Of a stretch of DNA of 64,000 nt, positions 45,163-52,401 are shown in pieces. Each line of letters starts with the position of its first letter. Positions within the stretch are counted from its first letter, which is position 1. The notes under the pieces were generated by a model, which saw nothing but the letters and a program-made list of their open reading frames with translations, did no database searches and was not told the DNA's origin. The stretch is from an uncultured Lachnospiraceae bacterium (GTDB taxonomy: Bacteria > Bacillota > Clostridia > Lachnospirales > Lachnospiraceae): NCBI GenBank assembly GCA_910585635.1, contig CAJUFE010000010.1, positions 1-64,000 on the forward strand, in the 5' to 3' direction. A program made the position numbers and the translations under genes.

Positions 45163-46071
45163 ATGACAGGGACCGTATTTGACATCCGACGATTTTCCAC
45201 CCATGACGGGGAGGGGATACGCACCACCGTTTTTATGAAGGGCTGTCCCTTGCGCTGTGTCTGGTGCCACAATCCGGAAGGGATCGATACCCGCTCCCGC
45301 CCGCTGTTCTTCCAGGACCGGTGCATCGGCTGCGGGACCTGCCGCAGACTGGCAAAGGAGGGCGGTATGCGGCTGGTGGAGGGCAGGCTCCGGCTGGATG
45401 TATCCAAGGAGGAAGATTGGGATGGGCTCATAGAGGCCTGCCCTGCCGGGGCCATCGTCCGGGACAGCCGCGTGATGACGGCAGAGCAGGTGGCGGTGGA
45501 GGCCATGCGGGACGCCCCCTTTTATAAATATGGCGGGGGGGTGACCTTCTCTGGTGGGGAACCGTTATTGCAGGCAGGCTTTGTGGCGGAGGTCCTAAAG
45601 GAGCTGAAAAGAAACGGGATCCATACGGCCATCGAGACGGCGCTCCATGTGCCGTTGGAGGCTGTAGAGCTGACCGTCCCTTTGCTGGACCAGATCTATG
45701 CCGATCTGAAGCTCATGGATCCTGCCGCGCACAAAAGAGCTACAGGGGCTTCCAACGAACAGATCAAGAAGAACCTGGAATGGCTCTTACGGTCTCCAAA
45801 ACGGGGGGCAGTGACCGTCCGGACCCCGATGATCCCGGGGATGACCGACAGCGATGACAATATAGCAGAGATCGCCCGGTCCATCTCCAAGATCTATCCG
45901 GAGGTCACCTATGAGCTGTTAAACCATAATCCCCTGGCCCAGGCCAAGTATCATCTGGTGGACCGGGAGTATTATCGGAAAGAGGCTCCGGGACGGTACA
46001 GTAAGGAGCAGATGGCACATTTTGCAGAGGTGGCCAGAGAGAACGGGGTCCGTGATGTGCGGGTCGGCTGA
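45163..46071 (+). CDS. Glycyl-radical enzyme activating protein (radical SAM)
   Basis: ATG 45163 is preceded by GGGAGAGGTGAGG; 302 residues. Radical SAM cluster Cys are in MKGCPLRCVWCHNPEG (28, 32, 35), with THDGEGIRTTVF before it and the SAM-binding GGGVTFSGGEPLLQ after. Only one extra ferredoxin-like Cys set is present (CIGCGTC ... ACPAGA), fewer than the eight Cys in many activases. It should make the glycyl radical on the enzyme upstream, 74 bp away. Confidence 0.94.
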   Translation: MTGTVFDIRRFSTHDGEGIRTTVFMKGCPLRCVWCHNPEGIDTRSRPLFFQDRCIGCGTCRRLAKEGGMRLVEGRLRLDVSKEEDWDGLIEACPAGAIVRDSRVMTAEQVAVEAMRDAPFYKYGGGVTFSGGEPLLQAGFVAEVLKELKRNGIHTAIETALHVPLEAVELTVPLLDQIYADLKLMDPAAHKRATGASNEQIKKNLEWLLRSPKRGAVTVRTPMIPGMTDSDDNIAEIARSISKIYPEVTYELLNHNPLAQAKYHLVDREYYRKEAPGRYSKEQMAHFAEVARENGVRDVRVG

Positions 46072-46167
46072 CAGTCCGGGAGGGACGTGCGCTCCTGGGA
46101 TGGCGCGAAGGAGCGAAAGAACGAAGGGCGAAAGGGACAAAAAGGCGAAGAGGAGAAGGAGAAGACC

Positions 46168-46515
46168 ATGAAATTTATCATCGACAATGCGGATATCAAA
46201 AAGATCCAGGCGATCTATGACGTTTTTCCGGTGGACGGGGTGACCACGAACCCCACCATCCTGGCCGAGAGCGGCAGGCAGCCCTTTGAGGTGCTGAAGG
46301 GGATCCGCGCATGGATCGGAGCGGAGGCGGAGCTCCATGTGCAGGCTGTGTCCAGGAGCACGGAGGGGATGATCGAGGACGGGCATCGGATCGTGAAGGA
46401 GCTGGGGGAGGGGACCTATATCAAGATCCCATCCATCCCGGCAGGCTTCAAGGCCATGCGGGCCTTAAAGGCAGAGGGACTGCATGTCACGGCCACGGCG
46501 ATACAAACAGGATGA
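46168..46515 (+). pseudogene. Fructose-6-phosphate aldolase/TalC-like gene, truncated
   Basis: ATG 46168 (AAGGAG upstream) begins MKFIIDNADIKKIQAIY...GVTTNPTILAES, the start of FSA/TalC transaldolase-like aldolases, and continues through the Schiff-base lysine (TYIKIPSIP) and ALKAEGLHVTATAI. Family members have about 215-220 residues; this one stops at 115 with TGA 46513. In the same frame after the stop, 28 codons (RPQGIGDAIKKTDAILNKIEAM...) run to TAA at about 46595; this tail does not match the FSA C-terminus. An internal deletion seems likely. The barrel is incomplete, so it is probably inactive. Confidence 0.8.
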
Positions 46516-46676
46516 AGGCCACAGGGGATCGGGGACGCGATCAAGAAGACCGACGCGATCCTCAATAAGATCGAGGCCATGGTCAAGAGCCGGTAAGTTG
46601 CTGCTCGTGACCGTTCAGATATCCTGGACGATCACCGCTGCCCCGAAAAGACCGACAAGATCTTTCAAAAAAGCCC

Positions 46677-46705
46677 TTGACATTTCCACCGATCTGGTAT
46701 ATCCT
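46677..46705 (+). promoter_or_regulatory. Promoter before the T-box leader
   Basis: TTGACA (46677-46682), 17-bp spacer, TATCCT (46700-46705). Confidence 0.65.
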
Positions 46706-46729
46706 AGCAACAAGTTGATCAGATAAAAC

Positions 46730-46990
46730 CATTGACCGGGACGAGTACCTGTTTGGAACATGCCCAGAGAGCTGCCGACGGTGGGAGAGCAGCCATAGGA
46801 AGAGCAGGGAATGGACCCGTGAGGGCGAGCTGAAACTACGGGAGTAGGCGAGACGTGTCTGCACGTTACAGCAGGAAGTGTATGTTTGTACACGGAAAGA
46901 GTGCATCCGTAAGGATGAAGCTAGGTGGCACCGCAGAAGTTACGACTCCTGTCCTAATGTTAGTTGGGACAGGGGTCTTTTGTTTTTTGC
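46730..46990 (+). ncRNA. T-box riboswitch, tryptophan specifier
   Basis: The T-box AGGTGGCACCGCAGAAG is at 46923-46939. Stem I carries GACGAGTA-like, AGAGAGCTGCCG and GAGAGCAGC elements, and the specifier position GGAATGGACCC puts TGG (Trp codon) at 46812-46814. A terminator (GACTCCTGTCC 46944-46954 with GGGACAGGGGTC 46966-46977, then TTTTGTTTTTT) competes with the antiterminator. Uncharged tRNA-Trp should open transcription into the trpB-type gene at 47122. Boundaries are approximate. Confidence 0.92.
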
Positions 46991-47121
46991 GCGTCGTAGA
47001 CGGTGTGCTGTGCCGCCCTCTGTGGATGATCGTTGATCGGCTGGGAATGATAATGAGGAAAAGACCGTGAGGCTTAAGCGGCTCATGGGAACAAGCGCGA
47101 GAAGAGAAAGGAAGGAAGATC

Positions 47122-48495
47122 ATGGAACAGACTATCCCTTATAAGATCTATCTGGAAGAGCAGGAGATGCCAAAGCAGTGGTATAATGTACGGGCGGATA
47201 TGAAGAAAAAGCCGGCCCCCATCTTAAACCCCGGTACCTTAAAGCCAGTGACTGTAGAGGAGCTGTCCGCGATCTTCTGCACGGAGCTTGCTAAGCAGGA
47301 GCTGGACGATACCACTCCCTATTTTGATATCCCCCAGGAGATCCGGGATTTTTACCGGATGTACCGCCCATCGCCTCTGACCAGGGCTTACTGTCTGGAG
47401 AAGAAGCTGGACACCCCGGCCCACATTTATTATAAATTTGAGGGCAATAACACCTCCGGCAGCCATAAGCTGAACTCGGCGATCGCCCAGGCCTATTACG
47501 CCAAGCAGCAGGGCTTAAAGGGCGTCACCACGGAGACCGGTGCCGGCCAGTGGGGGACGGCTCTGTCCATGGCCTGTGCCTACTTAGATCTGGACTGCCA
47601 GGTCTACATGGTGAAGTGCTCCTATGAGCAGAAGCCTTTCCGCCGGGAGGTCATGCGGACCTATGGGGCTAAGGTCACCCCATCCCCTTCCATGGAGACG
47701 GAAGTAGGGCGGAGGATGAACGCGGAATTCCCCGGGACTACAGGCAGCCTTGGCTGCGCGATCTCGGAGGCTGTGGAAGCCGCTATGTCCCAGGAGGGTT
47801 ACCGCTATGTGCTGGGCTCCGTCCTGACCCAGGTGCTGCTCCATCAGTCTGTGATCGGTCTGGAGACCAAGGCCGCCTTAGACAAGTACGGCATCAAGGC
47901 CGATACGATCATCGGCTGCGCAGGCGGCGGCTCCAACTTAGGCGGGCTGATCTCGCCTTTTGTGGGTCAGATGTTAAGAGGTGAGGCCGACTATGAGATC
48001 ATCGCGGTAGAGCCGGCCTCCTGCCCCAGCCTGACCAGAGGCGTGTATGCCTACGATTTCTGTGATACCGGGAAGGTCTGCCCCTTAGCGAAGATGTACA
48101 CCTTAGGCAGCGGCTTCATCCCCTCCGCCAACCACGCAGGCGGCCTGCGCTATCACGGCATGAGCTCTGTGGTCTCTGAGCTCTACGACCAGGGGTTACT
48201 GACGGCAAGGAGTGTGGAGCAGACAGCCGTGTTCCAGGCGGCCCAGACCTTTGCCAAGGTAGAAGGGATCCTGCCTGCACCGGAGAGCAGCCACGCGATC
48301 AAGGTGGCGATCGACGAGGCTTTAAAGTGCAAAGAGACAGGAGAGGCGAAGAACATCGTCTTTGGCCTGACCGGCACAGGCTATTTCGATATGGTGGCCT
48401 ATCAGCGGTTCAATGACGGGGAGATGTCCGACTATATCCCCTCCGATGAAGAGCTGGCCAAGGCGATCGACCGGCTGCCGAAGGTGGAGATCTAA
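47122..48495 (+). CDS. trpB: TrpB-like (TrpB2) tryptophan synthase beta chain
   Basis: 457 residues, longer than TrpB1 (about 400) because of the N-terminal extension typical of TrpB2. The PLP lysine is in NTSGSHKLNSA (about 115), and TETGAGQWGTALSMACA and GCAGGGSNLGG are TrpB2 signatures. It makes tryptophan from indole and serine without a required TrpA partner; no trpA is nearby. The upstream Trp T-box supports a tryptophan supply role. AAAGGAAGGAAG precedes ATG. Confidence 0.93.
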   Translation: MEQTIPYKIYLEEQEMPKQWYNVRADMKKKPAPILNPGTLKPVTVEELSAIFCTELAKQELDDTTPYFDIPQEIRDFYRMYRPSPLTRAYCLEKKLDTPAHIYYKFEGNNTSGSHKLNSAIAQAYYAKQQGLKGVTTETGAGQWGTALSMACAYLDLDCQVYMVKCSYEQKPFRREVMRTYGAKVTPSPSMETEVGRRMNAEFPGTTGSLGCAISEAVEAAMSQEGYRYVLGSVLTQVLLHQSVIGLETKAALDKYGIKADTIIGCAGGGSNLGGLISPFVGQMLRGEADYEIIAVEPASCPSLTRGVYAYDFCDTGKVCPLAKMYTLGSGFIPSANHAGGLRYHGMSSVVSELYDQGLLTARSVEQTAVFQAAQTFAKVEGILPAPESSHAIKVAIDEALKCKETGEAKNIVFGLTGTGYFDMVAYQRFNDGEMSDYIPSDEELAKAIDRLPKVEI

Positions 48496-48546
48496 AGCAC
48501 GCTCTAGTCGAGGGGAAAAAGCCAGAGCGCTTCGGTCATAAAAAGA

Positions 48547-48574
48547 GCCGGGAAGTGATCCTTCCCGGCCTTTT
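48547..48574 (+). terminator. Terminator after trpB
   Basis: GCCGGGAAG (48547-48555) pairs with CTTCCCGGC (48561-48569) around TGATC, followed by CTTTT; the A tract upstream makes it useful for both strands. Bases 48575-48734 hold no gene that I can support. Confidence 0.85.
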
Positions 48575-48734
48575 GGTCTGGCAAACGCCTTATCGTTTTA
48601 TTTCCACGAGCAATGAGCCTGCTCTGCAGCGCTGCAAGCTTGATACCCCGTTACTTGCAGCGGGGGCTTTGATCTGGGGATCCAAGGGATGGGCCGGGAT
48701 CACACGAGCATTTGGCGAGGGCCTGCCCCGCCGA

Positions 48735-49502
48735 TCACTCCAGCTCGACTACCTCGGTGGTAGACGGAGCTTCCTGTGGGTCCGCGGCAGATGCCTTGTC
48801 CTCTTTTTCCGGCGCCGGGGCAGCATCCTGCGTATCTGTAGCGCCCGTCTCTTTTGCGGCTGGCTCTGTGGCGGCTGTGGCAGACTCCTCCGGGGCGTCC
48901 TGTGCCGGGGCATGTCCGTCTCCATCCTCTCCGGCAGCCGGGACATCCACAGGAGTCTCATCCTCGAAGATGTCTTCCTCCTCGTCTACATCTGCATGCT
49001 TCCGCTCTTTGCGCTCCTCCACCTTCTCGGCCACCTTGGCCTTGGCGGCCTGGGCGGTATCCTTGGCAGCGGAAGCAGCCTCATGGGCGGTATCGGTCAA
49101 GATAGCAGCGGCATCCTTCAGCACGTTCCGCGCGGCGCCGGCCATCCCCCCTGCCGCGGCCAGCATGTCCTTGGCCGCCAGCTTCAGCTCGTCGGTGCTG
49201 GCGTTCAACGCGATATATCTCCGGGTATTTTTGGACTGTGCAGAGCCTTCTTCCTTGTCCGTGTCTGCCGTGGTGTCCTCCTCTTCATCCGTATCCAGGG
49301 ACAGTGCATCTGCGGCGTCCTCCTCCTCGTCCTCAAAAAAGAGGTCCTCCAGGTCTGCGTCGTCCTCGCCTTCAAAGTCGTGGAATTCTTCCTCCAGCTC
49401 CTTATTGAAGGACCGGTACTTTTTCAGATACGAGATACCTGCCGCCGCAGCGCCTGCCACGGTAGCGACCGCCAATACTTTCCCAAAACCTTTTTTTGCC
49501 AT
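48735..49502 (-). CDS. Acidic alanine-rich hypothetical protein
   Basis: 255 residues. It starts MAKKGFGKVLAVATVAGAAAAGISYLKKYR, a short hydrophobic stretch that may anchor it, then a very acidic part (EGEDDADLEDLFFEDEEED), an amphipathic Ala/Lys helix (AASAAKDTAQAAKAKVAEKVEERKERK) and a Pro/Ala/Glu-rich tail. No domain recognised. Similar architecture occurs in uncharacterised clostridial membrane-associated proteins. TCTCCTC (GAGGAGA on the coding strand) precedes the start. The two long frames on the plus strand across it are antisense shadows of its repetitive composition. Confidence 0.7.
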   Translation of the reverse strand: MAKKGFGKVLAVATVAGAAAAGISYLKKYRSFNKELEEEFHDFEGEDDADLEDLFFEDEEEDAADALSLDTDEEEDTTADTDKEEGSAQSKNTRRYIALNASTDELKLAAKDMLAAAGGMAGAARNVLKDAAAILTDTAHEAASAAKDTAQAAKAKVAEKVEERKERKHADVDEEEDIFEDETPVDVPAAGEDGDGHAPAQDAPEESATAATEPAAKETGATDTQDAAPAPEKEDKASAADPQEAPSTTEVVELE

Positions 49503-49605
49503 GATAGATACTCCTCTCCGGGGTTTATGATATGTTTACTATTTTAATACGAAAGTAAGAAAAAAGAAAGACCATTGAAAAGATTTTGTGCTATTCTTTA
49601 AAAAA

Positions 49606-49627
49606 CGTTACTTTTCACACCCACGCC
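49606..49627 (-). repeat. 22-bp element, copy 1
   Basis: The reverse complement of 49606-49627 is identical in all 22 bases to 52365-52386 (GGCGTGGGTGTGAAAAGTAA and the next two bases). It lies about 104 bp upstream of the acidic protein's start, oriented with that gene; GGACCCTCC also precedes both copies. Confidence 0.85.
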
Positions 49628-49650
49628 GGAGGGTCCGCTCCGGGAGCGAT

Positions 49651-50418
49651 ATGGGAAGGGAGTGGATGAGGGGGATGGGAGAAAACGGAGAGAACGGGTA
49701 TTTCCAGAAGGCGCTGGCGGCTTTTACCCATGATGTGGCCAGCGGCGGGGCGATCCGCCATCTGACGGATCTGGGCTATACGGCCAGGGAGATCAAGGAG
49801 CGGCTTGCCTTTCCCGCCCCCTATGAGCGGGTGCGGGAGACGATGCGGGAGCATCTGCTGGACCAGAAGGTCCTTTTAGAGGAGGAGCCTGGATGCGGGA
49901 AGGAGCGGGAGCAGGCGGAGTATGTGCTGGAGCACGACCAGTATGGCCGGACCAGCTTCCGGAAGGTCATCCGGCCGGACCGGACTGTTAGAAGTACCGG
50001 GAGCCCTGGGGATGTCCGTGCCGCTGGGTCTGTCGGCACTGCCGGGGATGCCCGTGCTGCCGGTCGTGCCGGTGTTGCCGGGACGGTCCATTGGGAGGAG
50101 AGCTGTTTTGACGGCGGGGGTGCGGAGGAGTTTGCCGCTTTCCTGAAGGAACGGTGCGGGGAGAACGGCCAGGAGAACGCTTATGTATCCTGCGACTTTG
50201 GCCTGTGGTGTTACAGGGACCCGGAGGACTTTGAGAAGATGCTGGACCTGCTGGAGGAAAGGCAAAGGGGATATATCCTGGGGGTGTTCTGGGTGCGAAA
50301 GCGGGTCTACCACCGGCTGGATGGACGGATGCAGAAGATCGTAGCGCGGCTGTATGGGGAAGATGTTTATCATGGGAACTGCTATTTTTTGAAAACAGCG
50401 GAGAAGATCCGATTTTAA
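49651..50418 (+). CDS. Unrecognised 255-residue protein with internal repeat
   Basis: Start chosen at ATG 49651 (GGGAG upstream); ATG 49666 or 49675 are possible. The N-terminal part has FQKALAAFTHDVASGGAIRHLTDLGYTAREIKERLAFP, a helix-turn-helix-like helical region. In the middle a Gly/Ala/Val/Arg repeat (GDVRAAGSVGTAGDARAAG, DNA about 49999-50085) is inserted. The C-terminal part, CDFGLWCYRDPEDFEKMLDLLEERQRGYILGVFW, is well formed and looks conserved. I do not recognise a family. Located between divergent genes. Confidence 0.7.
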   Translation: MGREWMRGMGENGENGYFQKALAAFTHDVASGGAIRHLTDLGYTAREIKERLAFPAPYERVRETMREHLLDQKVLLEEEPGCGKEREQAEYVLEHDQYGRTSFRKVIRPDRTVRSTGSPGDVRAAGSVGTAGDARAAGRAGVAGTVHWEESCFDGGGAEEFAAFLKERCGENGQENAYVSCDFGLWCYRDPEDFEKMLDLLEERQRGYILGVFWVRKRVYHRLDGRMQKIVARLYGEDVYHGNCYFLKTAEKIRF

Positions 50419-50426
50419 ATGGTATC

Positions 50427-50729
50427 TTATAGATTACGTCCTTGATACTGCACGGTTACCACATAAACAGTTTTTTCTGCTTCGTCAATGCGGAAAACAA
50501 CGATGTAATGATCGATCAGCAATTGCCTGTAACCCTTTTCGGCATATCTGCCCTCATTACGCTGTTGATGAGACTGTGGAAAGGTGTCTAAATTTAATAT
50601 ACCTTTCTTGATCCGGTCAACCTGTCCTTTTGCATTTTCAGGAGCTGATCTCTCGTTGGCTATATAGTAGTAGATGTTGTCTAATTCGCGTATTGCGCGG
50701 GGATTGATCTTTACTTTGTACTTATCCAA
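50427..50729 (-). CDS. RelE/ParE-family toxin
   Basis: Start TTG 50729 overlaps the antitoxin's last codons (stop at 50722) by 8 bp, with GGAG 10 bases upstream; this gives about 100 residues. YKVKINPRAIRELDNIYYYIANE and QLLIDHYIVVFRIDEAEKTVYVVTV are the RelE/ParE fold. It should act as an mRNA interferase or gyrase poison controlled by the antitoxin; the sequence does not decide which. No obvious catalytic loss. Confidence 0.88.
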   Translation of the reverse strand: MDKYKVKINPRAIRELDNIYYYIANERSAPENAKGQVDRIKKGILNLDTFPQSHQQRNEGRYAEKGYRQLLIDHYIVVFRIDEAEKTVYVVTVQYQGRNL

Positions 50730-50985
50730 AATATTTTTTCTCCAATCCTGCAAAAACGGTTTCTGCGTCGATCGCCTCTGCTCCGTTTGCGATCTCCTGC
50801 TCGGATCCATAGATCGCCTGGTCGATGCGGTTGATCCTTGCGAATTTGTCATATAATTCGCTGCTCATCACGACCAGATCGCTATATCCGTTTTTAGTGA
50901 TAAAAATAGGCTCCTGTTCCCTGTGCGCTATGTTGGAGATCTCGGTCGTATTGCGTAGGTCTTTGATAGGCATGATAAGTGGCAT
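50722..50985 (-). CDS. Phd/YefM-family antitoxin
   Basis: 87 residues. MPIKDLRNTTEISNIAHREQEPIFITKNGYSDLVVMSSELYD is the Phd/YefM DNA-binding domain; the C-terminal part (AETVFAGLEKKYFG) would wrap the toxin. AAGGAG lies 9 bases before ATG 50985. The palindrome at 51003-51035, directly upstream, is its likely operator. Confidence 0.93.
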   Translation of the reverse strand: MPLIMPIKDLRNTTEISNIAHREQEPIFITKNGYSDLVVMSSELYDKFARINRIDQAIYGSEQEIANGAEAIDAETVFAGLEKKYFG

Positions 50986-51002
50986 GATATTTTACTCCTT
51001 TC

Positions 51003-51035
51003 TATGTACATGATCATAGCATGATCATGTACATA
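51003..51035. promoter_or_regulatory. Perfect 33-bp palindromic operator of the toxin-antitoxin operon
   Basis: Arms TATGTACATGATCAT (51003-51017) and ATGATCATGTACATA (51021-51035) match over all 15 bases around AGC. Each arm contains TGTACA, the core known from yefM-yoeB operators. It lies 18 bases before the antitoxin start. Confidence 0.85.
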
Positions 51036-51125
51036 AATCAACAGAAACATACAATGAAGATCAAGGCCATTCTGCCAGATCTAAATACTACTTTTTATAG
51101 TCGGAAGGAAAGAGAGGAAAGAAAG

Positions 51126-51608
51126 ATGGTCATGAGCGATAAAAAAGGGTTTGTTGGACGGCCGCTGAGACGGACGTTATGGGGGATGGTCCTGTGTACC
51201 CTGCTCTTTACAGGATGCGCGGGCCGCCAGGAGCCTGTAAAAGAAAGCATACAGGAAAAAAGCGGCATAGAGGCCGCGATCGATAGCTTTGTGGGGGATG
51301 ACTATACACAGATCGATGTGCAGGTCTTCGCCCTGGGGGAGGTCCGGACCCTTACCCTGGCCGGGGATGAGGTGGCGGCCTTAAAGAGCTGGTTCCAGGA
51401 TGCGGAGTACGAGCCTGTCACCTTTGCCGAGGGCGAAGAGCCGGGTGAGACCGAGGGAGGAGCAGCCTGCCGGATCCAGGGGGTCGGCGGAAAGCAGGAT
51501 ATGGAGCTTACCCTGTATCTCATGGGAGGCGATGAGAGGGTCCTCCAGATGGATGGGGCGTGGGTCAAGGTCGTTAATGAGGAGGAGCTGCCGCTGGAGG
51601 TGGACTAG
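51126..51608 (+). CDS. Lipoprotein, unknown function
   Basis: ATG 51126 follows AGAGGAAAGAAAG; 160 residues. Basic start, hydrophobic WGMVLCTLLFTGC with lipobox Cys, then a mature domain with alternating strands (IDVQVFALGEVRTLTLAGDE...DMELTLYLMGGDERVLQMDG). Secreted and lipid-anchored. No family recognised. Confidence 0.8.
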   Translation: MVMSDKKGFVGRPLRRTLWGMVLCTLLFTGCAGRQEPVKESIQEKSGIEAAIDSFVGDDYTQIDVQVFALGEVRTLTLAGDEVAALKSWFQDAEYEPVTFAEGEEPGETEGGAACRIQGVGGKQDMELTLYLMGGDERVLQMDGAWVKVVNEEELPLEVD

Positions 51609-51664
51609 AGGTCATCATGACCCTTGCAGGATGCAAAAAAATAGGAGTAGTAAAAAAGCAGGAT

Positions 51665-51711
51665 AAAAGATCCGGCAAGAAGCGTTCGATGCGCTTTCTG
51701 CCGGATCTTTT
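51665..51711. terminator. Bidirectional terminator
   Basis: AAAAGATCCGGCA pairs with TGCCGGATCTTTT, with GAAGCG/CGCTTTC inside; A and T tracts on both sides. It lies between convergent lipoprotein and DUF3592 genes. Confidence 0.88.
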
Positions 51712-51725
51712 CACAGTCGTTGCGC

Positions 51726-52205
51726 CTACAGCAGCATGCCCGATAACATCTGCGTGATCGCGCCGGAAACACAGTTAAAGGTGAGCAGGGCCAGGATGAT
51801 GGTCCAGATCAGAGCCTGGGTCCTGGACTTCTGCATGGAGCTCCTGAAGGCTTCCACTACACAGCAGGACGGGTCTGAGGGGACATAGCAGACCGTCTGG
51901 CGTTCGCCTACGGTATAGTGGCCCCGCCTTTTTTCTGCCCAGTCCAGACGGGTGGTCAGGTTCTGCCCATCCACCGTGTAGGCGATCACCGGAAATTCAT
52001 TCCGCCAGCGGAAGCTGCGGTTGCGGCGGCGGACCTCCACCACTTCACTGATATAGCCCTCTGTCTTCCCTGTCATCTCGTGGGCGCGGTTGAGCGCGGC
52101 GCTCAGCCGTTTAAAACGGCGGAAGAAGGACCAGGTCGCGGCGGCAAAGAGCAGGGCGATCACAAGGACGATCGCGCCGCAGACAAGATAAAAAGTACTG
52201 TCCAT
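51726..52205 (-). CDS. DUF3592 membrane protein
   Basis: 159 residues with membrane segments at both ends (FYLVCGAIVLVIALLFAAATW and ALIWTIILALLTFNCVSG). Between them is the DUF3592 beta region: FPVIAYTVDGQNLTTRLDW...YTVGERQTVCYVPSDPSCCV. Function unknown. AGGAGGTATCC precedes ATG 52205. Confidence 0.88.
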   Translation of the reverse strand: MDSTFYLVCGAIVLVIALLFAAATWSFFRRFKRLSAALNRAHEMTGKTEGYISEVVEVRRRNRSFRWRNEFPVIAYTVDGQNLTTRLDWAEKRRGHYTVGERQTVCYVPSDPSCCVVEAFRSSMQKSRTQALIWTIILALLTFNCVSGAITQMLSGMLL

Positions 52206-52243
52206 GATAAGGATACCTCCTATATGTATTGAGATCTGGGAGA

Positions 52244-52272
52244 TTGAAAAACTCCCAGACCTATTCTATAAT
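52244..52272 (+). promoter_or_regulatory. Promoter of the GTPase-nuclease gene
   Basis: TTGAAA (52244-52249), exact 17-bp spacer, TATAAT (52267-52272); start expected near 52279, giving a leader of about 120 bases. Confidence 0.8.
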
Positions 52273-52285
52273 AGTAGGGATCAAA

Positions 52286-52384
52286 ATGCAAGAGGGAGCA
52301 TCCGTGAGCATCTATCATTTAAGGGTTCCTTTTGTGCCAGGACCCTCCCTGCGCTACTTTAGTTGGCGTGGGTGTGAAAAGTAA
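52286..52384 (+). CDS. Possible 32-residue leader peptide
   Basis: A complete frame from ATG 52286 to TAA 52382, 18 bases before the GTPase gene: MQEGASVSIYHLRVPF..., ending RYFSWRGCEK. AGGGA lies 5 bases upstream, close to the predicted transcript start. Leader peptides before ribosomal-protection and Erm-type genes sense stalled ribosomes; here that is inferred from position. Its 3' end is the 22-bp element (52365-52386). Confidence 0.45.
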   Translation: MQEGASVSIYHLRVPFVPGPSLRYFSWRGCEK

Positions 52385-52386
52385 CG
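52365..52386 (+). repeat. 22-bp element, copy 2
   Basis: Identical to the reverse complement of 49606-49627. It spans the end of the possible leader peptide and lies 16 bp before the start of the GTPase gene. Confidence 0.85.
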
Positions 52387-52401
52387 AAAAGTGGGGATGA
52401 G

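Noticed and set aside
48555..49547. Two long open frames on the plus strand (48555-49547 and 48712-49530)
   Set aside because: Both are antisense to the acidic protein at 48735-49502; their Ser/Ala or Leu/Gly-rich translations come from its repetitive GAG/GCC codons and they lack ribosome sites.
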